A stretch of DNA of 64,000 bases from Dryococelus australis (lineage: Eukaryota > Arthropoda > Insecta > Phasmatodea > Phasmatidae): the NCBI GenBank assembly GCA_029891345.1, contig CM057005.1:62389760-62453759 (forward strand), given 5' to 3'. The notes beneath the pieces are model-generated. The model had not been told where the DNA came from, did not search any database, and saw only the letters and a list, made by a program, of their open reading frames with translations. Shown here piece after piece: positions 55,261-64,000 of this stretch. A program made the position numbers and the translations under genes. Positions within the stretch are counted from its first letter, which is position 1, and each line of letters starts with the position of its first letter.

Positions 55261-58080
55261 TTACATTCCTCCACTACTCATTTCGTCGCATTCAGGCCGA
55301 GAAAAATTCTTCCATGTTTCATCATGGCCTCCGGGAGAGAAGAATTTCTTGTTAGTTAGTTAGCAGACCATTAAATGTTCAAACGCGAAAACATACATAT
55401 ACTCGTGCCTTCATGTTGCATATGATTTTGGCAGTTCCTGCTACATATATACCGACTTAACATCCACCGGACGTAAGTGCTATAGAGTATATATGCTTCA
55501 TACCGTCAGCGAACAGCATCAGCACATATCTCCCTCCGTCTTGGATTGGACCTCATCGTTTACACGATGGTTAAAAAATTTCGAGCATAAATAGCTAAGC
55601 ACTTAGAAAAGTGGCTAGTCTGCATATTACTATGTAACCATTTTAGTCGTGCATTACTTAATCGAATGAAAATTTGCTGCATACTTATGCCATTGCAGAC
55701 CTATGTCGCCACAGAAAATCCGGAGTATGACATAAAAGGAGAAAAGACCAGGTTTACAAAAACCTTCTGTTTCTTCTGAGTCTTCAGTCTGCCTGAAGGC
55801 GGGAAAAGTTGACAGTTCCCGAAATGAAAAGCCAATGCTGGATTGCCAAGAAAACACACTATGTTCTGCTGTTTTGTCATCATTGTTTCGTCCAGTTTTG
55901 TTCATATATAGGTTGAACATAACTATACGTATATATTTTCGCTATTTGTTCGTCTTTGTTTTCTCCTCTGGGTTCTCCAAATATTTTATCATTTATATTT
56001 ACTGCTATCTCTACGAGTGGTAACTCGTCCTGTTGTTTCGAATACATTGTTGTAAACATTCTAACTTAATTGTCGCATTATTTTGCTTGGTTTTCTGTGT
56101 TATGTTTCTATTTTATCCTCTTGGTTTTTGAAGTGGCATACAGTGTGTCTGCAATGGCGTTCGTCCTCAGCATAATTTTTGTTTAATTACTTTTCCTATT
56201 TCAAAAAATCATTCAAAGAACACGTTCATTACTTAATCGAGTTTCTCAAAGAAGATTAAGTTATGGTGCTCTCGTTTCACTCAACGTTCATTACGCTGCA
56301 AGTTCAGCTAAGTTTCCAGCCGTAATCAGAAATGTGCAGGTTCTGCAGGAATTTTTCACCACAGATTAAAACCCATGTTATTAAGTAATGTGGCGAAGGT
56401 TTTAATGCAGTTCCTGTGATACTAGTTATTGCGAGGTTAAGTGGATTAGTGTCTAAAAAAAATTGGAAAAACTTTTATTTATGTGGAAGCATTATGTATT
56501 GATATCCGGTATCAATCCACTGTTCGCAACATGACTCGATACTGCAAGTCAATAAAATAAGTAACTATACAGCACCTTTTTTTATTCTGTATATATTTCA
56601 GAACATGTTAATATGTTAATACTGAGGACATGTTTCGTCAATTATCACTTTACAGTTACATTTTAATATCCTTGTATCTCTCCAAAAGTATTGTCAGGTA
56701 TTTTCCGAAAGCCGTGTGAAACATGTTACTTTACAGACTACAGACGTACTCCAAATTTCGGACGAATTATTAATTAAAACAGAGTAGCGCTATGATTTTT
56801 CGAAATTGACTGTAATTCTAATTGGAAAAAAAATGTTTCCCCGCGTTTTAACTATTTCTTCTCATTAAAAAAGTTTTAAAAAATCCTTGTATCGGGTAAA
56901 AAATTACAAGATATGTCAACATTTCGTGATAGGTCATATCACAAAGCAAGCAAAGATTACTCGCTTGCATGATAAGCACGGGCACAAACATATAGAAGAT
57001 TATTCATTTAGATTCAGTGTAAAGCGACAATGGCAACAAAACATCTCGTGCTTTGTGCCCTGGTAAGACATATACGCGTGTTGTGTGTTTTATTTTTAAA
57101 TTCTTGTAAGTTACAATTAAAAAAAAAGGGGGGATTTTAGAAGATCGCTCTGTAAATATCTGCATATTAATAAGATTATACCATGCAGAGAAGTAGGCCC
57201 ATTCGTTTTTGCTGGCATTGCGGTGTAAGTCATAAGCAGTTTTCTTTTCATTACAGACTTGGCTTGAAAAGTAAGAAATAATTGCAGTGTTGGTTAATCC
57301 TCCAGCATGATTTCGCTGTAACCTCGAAACATGTATACGTATTCCTTGCCTCACGCTGCGGTTTGGTGAAGCTATCACTCGGTTTGGGAAGTGGTAATTT
57401 ACGTTACGCACAGTGCGTATTTCGTCAGCTCGTTCCGTTTTGAAGGACTTGAAAGAGCGCACAAGAGAATATCTCCGTCCTCTCCTTCAAACCTTCATTC
57501 GCACAAAAATACCTAGAACGTAGGGAATGGCTTTTTGAATTTGTTCAGTAGATGGGGAATACAAACATACTTCCTTATCAATCAGTTTTGTGACAGCCGT
57601 AATATACAGAAACGAAATATCTTTTGTTCATTATGTTTGCTCAGATTTAAAATAGCGCATATATGAGTGGTCCAAATATACATATATAGTCAAAGTAAAA
57701 ATAATTTATTCTATAAGCCTTGTCAGTTAATTACTATTTTAAAGCGCGAAAGGCACATTTATTTATTTACTTAATCTCCAACCAGTTTGTATAACCACGC
57801 CCATTACGTGTACTTCAGTAAAGTGGCTGCATTGAAAATATAAAATAATTACCAAATTTTTGCACTGTACAAGCCGGAATTGTGTAACGCAGGAGATGGA
57901 TTACCAGCCTACCTAGACTACTAATATATATGTAGTTCCCATACTTAAATCCGGATAAATAAGTATACAAGCCGAACGCCTTATTTCATAACATGTATTA
58001 AGAGACAGTCTAAAATAAGCAATATAGAATAAATACATTACAAAAACGTAACAAGTTATAATGTAATGCGTCTTCGTGTT
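55261..58080. other. Long gene-less AT-rich stretch
   Basis: 2.8 kb without a recognised element. The 152-codon minus frame at 57004-57462 has no domain, crosses low-complexity A-rich DNA and is not called, though it is the longest unexplained frame here. Confidence 0.4.
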
Positions 58081-58640
58081 AAGCTGGAGTCACAATAACC
58101 CAGCGAACACGACACGACAGCCTAACACGACATAAGAACACAACTAAATTTAATAATATAATTTATTCTGTGTTCACAATACCGCTACTACAGGTATCTG
58201 CCCGACAAGTGTGGGGCTGCAAAGAAAGCCAAAATCTGCAAGTCATTTATACAATATCCCATATTTACTATACAATACAACAATGTGAATGATTATTTAC
58301 TTTTTTACAATATTCTAATTCATACAAAAAAAAAAGTATTGTAAAATTAACCGAAACGTGATTTTGGTGCCAAGTTAGTTTATTATTTACTACAGTAGCA
58401 AAATATGAACGAAATTTGAGTTTGTAACGTTGTATTAGCATTTTTTTGCACACCCCGACGAGCCCGATACAACAAAAAGTACAAGTAGAATCTACTTTCG
58501 TCGGGTTATGAGGGATGTGATTTTGTCGAACTATCGGGGCTGCGATTTTATCGGGCTATCGGAGCTGTGATTTTGTCGGGTTGACATCACAGTGCCCTTG
58601 GTTTTCATTGGCTGGTGCAGAAATAGCGTGACTCCAGCTT
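58081..58640. mobile_element. Element L: TIR element with internal ~27-bp tandem repeat
   Basis: Exact inverted ends AAGCTGGAGTCAC (58081) and GTGACTCCAGCTT (58628). Near the right end about three degenerate units of GTGATTTTGTCGGGCTATCG plus GGGCT follow each other at 58517-58585. ACACGACACGACAG near the left end is another short repeat. Target duplication not identified. No coding frame. Confidence 0.55.
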
Positions 58641-58846
58641 GGCGGATTCCATTAAAACTCCAAATATGCACATCGATACTGTTATCAGTAACAGCCATAA
58701 GAAATAATTAAAATTTTGCGAGGTAATTTTTAATTTCTTACATGCCGTAACGACACAATTAAAAGTCACTGTTACAAAGTACACAGCAAACATGTGACAT
58801 AATATTTAGACCTAACGCTATACGTAAAGAGAGAATAAGTAATGCG

Positions 58847-59139
58847 TAGAAACCTGCAAAATTCGCGTTGTTATTTGGGGACACGTTAAACTTTAAACAC
58901 TTTTACCTTTGCAATACGTTTGTCATTGGACCGTAGTTTATTTGACACGCCCTAGCCAACTCTGCTCCAATAAATGAACACTTCACAATTTTATGCCCCA
59001 ATCGCGTGCGAGTCAATCAGAAAGGAGTGACTTCGCAACTATGCAGCAGCCAATTGAGCAACGATGCCGGCTCCAGTATATACAGTACTGTGAAGTTTAG
59101 CCTGGTGCCTAATAATATAAATAATTTTGCAGGTACCTA
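58847..59139. mobile_element. Family B hAT-like MITE, uninterrupted, exact 8-bp duplication
   Basis: TAGAAACCTGCAAAATTCGC at the left and ATTTTGCAGGTACCTA at the right are inverted ends. GTAATGCG is repeated exactly at 58839-58846 and 59140-59147. At 293 bp, this copy is the reference that shows what family B looked like before the family A insertion at 51 kb. Confidence 0.9.
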
Positions 59140-59147
59140 GTAATGCG

Positions 59148-59552
59148 TAATTAATGAGCGGGCTGCATGCAGGGCGAGTAGGATTGCGGATTTTCACTAG
59201 AGTCGGAATGACAGCGTTTAGAGAGCCTATATACAATGTATTTTCATCCTCTGTGACAGATATCTATTAACTGTAGTAATAATCTTTTAACGAGTGGAAA
59301 TTCAGCGTCAATTCTAAAATTTTCTCTTAAAATTATGAAGTTATGTACGCGGGGAGGATTTTTTTTCCCTTGCATCTTGCTGGTGAGTGAAGGGTCCAGA
59401 GACACATGATGGAGGGGCCACTTGAGGGGTAGGGCACCATGCATTATGTTAAAACAGCAAGCGTTGCGTTTTAATGATACATACAAATGTCAGTACTTGG
59501 TGGAGAGGCTATCTCAATACTTTCTAAAATGTCCTGCTACTGTACTAATTAC
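59148..59552. other. Spacer
   Basis: No gene recognised. Confidence 0.4.
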
Positions 59553-59850
59553 GCAGAACATCTATTAACCGAAACACTTTTAACTGGAATATCGATTAAC
59601 CGGAACGATATATATATATATATATATATATATAGTTTTGTTATCTCTCATGTTCACTTCTCGTAAAATACTGTATTGAGATATGTAATTAAACACACAA
59701 TTGTATATAGTATGTGAAGTGTTTTTGTACTTAGTTGTTTTCTACATTTGAATCCGAAAAACCTTATTTATTTATTTTCCGAAATTTTTGGTATCCGAAA
59801 AAGTCTCCCTTCCCTCACACCATTGTTTCGGTTGACAGAGGTTGTACTGT
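59553..59850. mobile_element. Tigger/pogo-like non-autonomous element
   Basis: The right end read on the minus strand is CAGTACAACCTCTGTCAACC then GAAACAATGG, and the left end reads CAGAACATCTATTAACCGAA then ACAC. The CAGT-AACCTC-AACCGAA pattern is that of pogo/Tigger termini in the Tc1/mariner superfamily. TA follows the right end. Further AACCGGAA and ATCCGAAAAA motifs occur inside, together with a TA12 microsatellite (59609-59633). The first bases of the left end are degraded. Confidence 0.55.
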
Positions 59851-60024
59851 ACAATCGCCGTACTATGTATAGGTATTACATTTTATAATTTATTATTACC
59901 ATACTAAGTATATTACATGTTATCAACGTACTTGGTTTCCAGAACACCTTCATTTTGTCCAGTGTGAAATGAAACTTCAAGGGAAGGGCTAAAGCCCCCA
60001 CTTAGCTCCTCCCCCACGCCCCTC

Positions 60025-60195
60025 AGCTATTTAAATCCGACTCTGTTGCTGTCGTGCTGGACATTGGGAAGTGCATTACTTGCGGGTTAAATGTTATGAA
60101 TTTTGATCCAGTTCCCAGTGTTGCAGTTTGTGCTATCAAGCAAAATAAATCAAGCTCGCAGGGAAAGTATGAAGATCGACACCTGAGAAGGAAGT
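60025..60195 (+). CDS. Possible exon after a pyrimidine-rich acceptor
   Basis: CTCCTCCCCCACGCCCCTCAG immediately precedes an open segment of about 55 codons ending in TGA at 60196-60198. The peptide includes SVAVVLDIGKCITCG and NFDPVPSVAVCAIKQNK. No family is recognised. A donor-like GTATGA occurs at about 60165, so an internal exon is also possible. Length is too short to exclude chance. Confidence 0.22.
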
Positions 60196-60479
60196 GACGT
60201 CTGTGGCTAAAGCGTAGAAGGGATTCTTTCAAGGCGTAGTACTCACGTTAGCTGCGCAGTAGCTAGTTTTCGTGGTTTTGACACTGGATTGCTTTTCCCA
60301 ACAGCGCTATCAAAACAGCGTTGTTCGTATTCCAGGTTCGAGAACTATTTTGTACATAAGTGCTTTGACATGTTAGAGCTCATCCTCTGATCGGGTTTTT
60401 AATGCGTCGACAAAATATTCGAGCTAAACAAAAATGTTTTGTAAAAGAAAACACGTATATGTTAGTTAAATATATATGG

Positions 60480-60975
60480 AGAGTCGGGCGCAAGGCACAT
60501 GTTGTGACGTCACCCAACCATAATTTTGGATCCAGGTGACCTTGACTCATTACATTTGCCTTGACCCCAAGCCCATGACCTTGAACAAAAAAATTATAAA
60601 AATTCCAAAAAATTATCATATCTTTTAAAAATTTATTTTAAAAAAATCCCACAAAAATTAGAAAAATTCGACAGGAACTTTAAATCTAGGAGAAAACTAC
60701 ATCGATCACTCTAACCACCATGCTGGATGCCAGTGACCTTGACCCAATGACCATGACCTTTGACTTTGATATTTGATGGCATTAAACCCCAAAAAATTAT
60801 CAAAACTGCTAGAGCTATTATTTAAAAAATTTAGCACGTATTTTACACGAAATTTAAATTTCGAATGTTATGGGTTAGAGGGGATGGGGGACTGAAGCCG
60901 ACCAGCCACAATGTTAGGACATTACCCAACCACCATATTGAATCCAAGTGCCCTTGACTTCGACTGTTGAGAGAA
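60480..60975 (-). repeat. Family F block
   Basis: TGACCTTGA, the complement of TCAAGGTCA, occurs at 60537, 60576 and 60734. CACCATATTG, GACGTCACCCAACCA and ACATTACCCAACCACC echo the ATGGNGG plus GTGACGT phrases of the plus-strand blocks. Separated by AT-rich spacers with AAAAATTAT. Orientation opposite to 23441 and 54781. Confidence 0.62.
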
Positions 60976-61469
60976 AAATTGCCACTATTTCAGTTATAAC
61001 TTTCTATTTCATTTTAGGCATACAATCAGCCTAATGAACACATGTTACGAACCGGGAACGCAGTTACTATTCTCTTTGTTGACAGAAGTGATTTTATGCA
61101 TGTCTTTGAAATGTGTAAATTTCAATAATTATTTCGATTCATCAGAAGCCTCGCAGTTTATGGTTACTTGCATGTGGGAAGGAGAAGGAAAGCTGATCCG
61201 TAGCAAATGAACAGTATGGACTCGCGAAGTGTAAAAGATCCCTCTAGCTACACTTTGAGAAGAACTTCATTGCCCACTTTAATATTTAAATTCAGTACCT
61301 AAACGGATGACCTCAAAATCTAGTCTAAATTAACTAAGCGCTCACGCACATGCGAACACGAATAACGGGCAGCTCTCTTATTTTTTCCATTCCCGTTGCC
61401 AAGCTGCCATCTCTCTTCAGCTGCTCGGCACGGTAGCGATATTGAATGACAAAGGCAAACTGCGTCTAT
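60976..61469. other. Spacer
   Basis: No gene recognised. Confidence 0.4.
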
Positions 61470-61702
61470 AGGCCATTCACGGTAAAGTGAGCACTTTTGA
61501 AGCCCTGGTTACTTTCTTCTTTCAATCAATTTATATCCTTCCACCACTTGTTAATGTAAACCCTGCTATGAGAGAAATAAACACAGCGTACACATTCACC
61601 ATAGCCATAACCAAAAGTCTTAAGCCACAATGAAATGTATTTATTGATTATTGCGTCTGATGAAACAGCTTCAAAACGTGCTCACTTTACCATGAACGGC
61701 CT
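61470..61702. mobile_element. Family C MITE, short form
   Basis: AGGCCATTCACGGTAAAGTG and CTCACTTTACCATGAACGGC then CT are inverted ends. GCCCTGGTTACTTTCTTC and GAGAAATAAACACAGCG match 3574-3808. 233 bp. Confidence 0.82.
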
Positions 61703-62048
61703 ATAACAAAGAATATTCAAACACTTTGCGTATTTTCTGACTCACTAGCAATCTCCGAACAGGAAACAGACCAAGGAGAACCCCCAATCGAGAACGAGAC
61801 GAAGGGAAAGAATCTAGGTTTACGTAGAGCAAAGAGAGATGCTCCCTAGCGCCAGATCGGCTCATGATTTTTGATAGGACTCTAACGTGGAAGTTCTAGC
61901 TAGACCTTTGTCGGCCAGGAGGTTGCAGAAAGGCTGAAAGTGACGTTCCGTCGTACTGTGCATTCGTCACCTGTAGTCAGCTGCAATCACTCATCTACAA
62001 ATGTTTTTAATCAGCACGTTGAGGCCATTTTTTACGATAATTTTTTCT
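61703..62048. other. Spacer
   Basis: No gene recognised. Confidence 0.4.
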
Positions 62049-62647
62049 TTCATTGTCTGAAAGATATTTGTATACGAACCACACAAATGTAAATATTTCT
62101 AGTCAAAAGATTATAGCTTTCAAAATATAGTACCGAAAAATCGAATGTTTCGGAATATGGGAGCACAAGTTTCCTTGCTCCTTATTAACTTTCCCTACTA
62201 AATCACGTCATGTGATGTACACAATATACATTAAATATCAGTTATCAAGGATACTGGTATTTTGAATATATTTTTTAATAAGTATTGATGCTTCTGCCAA
62301 CACATTTTTATTCGTCCAAGAGAAAATAATATTGATGTTTTTTAGTTTCTCTTGGAGAAATAAAAATTGGTTGGCAAACAAATCATATCTATTTTAAAAG
62401 AGATTAAGGATACTAGTTCCCGAGTACCTGCTGTTAAATCGCCTTTATACTTAAATAACATGTGTATATGATATAGGTCACATGAAATTTAATTTATTGG
62501 GCAAAGTTAGGTAAGAGCATAGAAACTTGGAATCCCATATACTGAGATTTATTAAATTTTTCGGTGCTGTATTTGAAAACTATAATCATTTGACCATAAA
62601 TATTCACATTTATGTAGTCCTTATATAAATCTCTTTCAGATAATGAA
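62049..62647. mobile_element. Family I element with ~100-bp TIRs
   Basis: TTTCATTGTCTGAAAGATAT at the left is mirrored by ATCTCTTTCAGATAATGAAA at the right. ATTATAGCTTTCAAAATATA (62111) mirrors TATTTGAAAACTATAATCAT (62570), and CGAAAAATCGAATG mirrors AAATTTTTCGGTG. It corresponds to 47940-48490. Confidence 0.6.
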
Positions 62648-62673
62648 ATAAAACATTGTCGAGATTTATGGCC

Positions 62674-63154
62674 TTAAGGTGTTCGCCTACATAGAGCTAT
62701 TTTCTGCACCTGAGGTAGAAAAGCGCGAGAGCAATAAGGGCTACGCTGTAACGCGTATCAAATGCGCTATCGTCACAAAGGACGAGGCTGTGAAGTGGCG
62801 TGCGGTGTTGTCTTGCAGCTTTATTCCTACGAGACGAAGCTGTGACCCCATCATTTCATTGGTGCTCAGTCTGTAGCAAAGTTTATTACAGGGGCTTTGA
62901 GTATTCTTGTACGTATCTGAAGTGTATATTTTGTGATTAGCACTTTGAAGAAGCCGCTTCAGCTATGTTAGAGGGCTCTGAAAAGTAGACTTTAATGTAC
63001 GCGACGTCCTGAAAGCAATCAACAGACCTCGACTATAGTGTATGTTCTTTTCGTAGAACAGCACATAAGACGCGCGTGTAATATTTTCGAGGAAAATCGT
63101 GAATTTCAAACACTCTGCAAAGAAGTTCATGCGACAAGTAGGCTAGCCCCGTAA
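62674..63154 (+). mobile_element. Family A TTAA-type MITE
   Basis: TTAA then GGTGTTCGCCTACATAGAGC at the left, and AGTAGGCTAGCCCC then GTAAG at the right. The interior follows 51110-51560: GGCGTGCGGTGTTGTCTTG, GAGGGCTCTGAAAAG and ATGTTCTTTTCGTAGAACAG. No nested insertion. It begins 26 bp after family I. Confidence 0.76.
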
Positions 63155-64000
63155 GTCCTACTGAATCGGAAAAAGCCTTCTTCCAGTAATGTAAAAAAAA
63201 AAAAAGAACGAAATATATATTAAAGTCTTGCAAGAGGTCCTCACGACTGCTATAAGGATTAAAGTTCATTGTATTTATTTTCACTACAATAAATACCAGC
63301 AGAATAAACAACGATCCAGTATATATTTCTGACTCCAATTATGTTCATCTAACATTACAGCTTTGTTTCACACATTTATTCAACACGCTGCCTAATTCAG
63401 TGTCTTTATACGGATATTTATTTGTTGTTATTATTAAATAGCCTGTACATTTTTTAACAATAATGATTATAAAATATATTTATATGAAGTGAAATACGTT
63501 TGGTATTGTAAATACGTGTTCCATGGATTCATTTTTAAATAGGAGATACCGACGTAAGCGGATACAGTTTTAGTTTTCAGGTTTTCATATTCGTCTACTG
63601 TAAAACTACACAAAAATGATCACTGTGTATATAGTTGTTCCTTTTTTAATGTAATCTATAATAAACTATGGGATAAGGATATAAACTCCGTAAAAAGGTT
63701 TTAGTTAGTCAGTGCGAATTGTCTAAACTTGAACCAAACTGAGGCAGTTCGATACTACCATAGGTGCAAGTTGATACAACTGCAACAAATTCAGTCAAAC
63801 TGCGGTTTTATTAAGAATAAATTAAAAGATTAAGGGTTAAGATACCACAAATAGTAAAATTTGAAACGAATTATTCATGGTTATTTATATTTCGAGCAAA
63901 AATATTGATGAATTATCTAATGTTGTTACCACTCTGTACCAACACATTAACCTTTTTGACTGCCCTTTGACCCATTCAGACTCAGTGTACACAATTGTGT
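63155..64000. other. AT-rich end of window
   Basis: An A tract lies at about 63192-63204. A 101-codon minus frame (63033-63338) is mostly inside family A. No gene recognised. Confidence 0.4.

Noticed and set aside
57004-57462. 152-codon minus frame
   Set aside because: No recognisable motif, no splice context, and it crosses A-rich low-complexity DNA. Left uncalled, though transcript data could change this.

Overview
The window looks like intergenic or intronic DNA from a large, repeat-rich insect genome. It is AT-rich overall, has no long intact reading frame, and contains many non-autonomous DNA transposons, a tRNA-headed SINE, microsatellites and fragments of decayed transposase or polymerase genes. 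The SINE and the style of the repeats suggest a polyneopteran, most likely a stick insect (Phasmatodea). That assignment rests on memory of similar SINE-derived junk in phasmid annotation and was not tested. Nothing bacterial or viral-particle-like was seen.

Layout. 0-5 kb: two SINEs, three copies of the GTTCAC-terminated MITE (family C), and a hAT-like element with a perfect 8-bp target duplication (4598-5018). 6.7-9.7 kb: a decayed 2.9-kb DNA transposon with inverted ends, subterminal repeats and the wreck of a widespread arthropod transposase-like gene. 10.2 kb: compound TA/CA/GT microsatellite. 12-20 kb: SINEs and families C, D, E, B, with E nested in D and B nested in a TACACT-terminated element. 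23.4-24.8 kb: a block rich in TCAAGGTCA and ATGGCGG motifs (family F). 25.1-26.1 kb: a GC-rich island. 28-32.5 kb: nested D and TACACT elements, a short D, then a 1.44-kb foldback element. 34.2-37.8 kb: an element flanked by TTA, a second F block, a Polinton/Maverick-like remnant and a possible terminal exon. 38.5-46.2 kb: SINEs, families C, D, E, B, J and a TTAA-type MITE (family A) carrying a nested SINE, then a zinc-knuckle-like open segment. 47-53.5 kb: three SINEs, a long-TIR element (family I), and family A inserted in family B. 53.9-64 kb: GC-rich block, F blocks, element L, a clean family B copy, a Tigger-like element, C, I and A copies.

No complete host gene can be called. Four open segments abutting splice-like sites (20735-21131 minus, 37503-37776 plus, 45889-46169 plus, 60025-60195 plus) are the only candidates for host or retroelement exons, all at low confidence. 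The main value of the window is its transposon record: paralogous empty sites and nested copies give target-duplication lengths and a partial order of activity (B before A before SINE; D before E; D before the TACACT element).

Family letters (A-L) are labels made up for this annotation.
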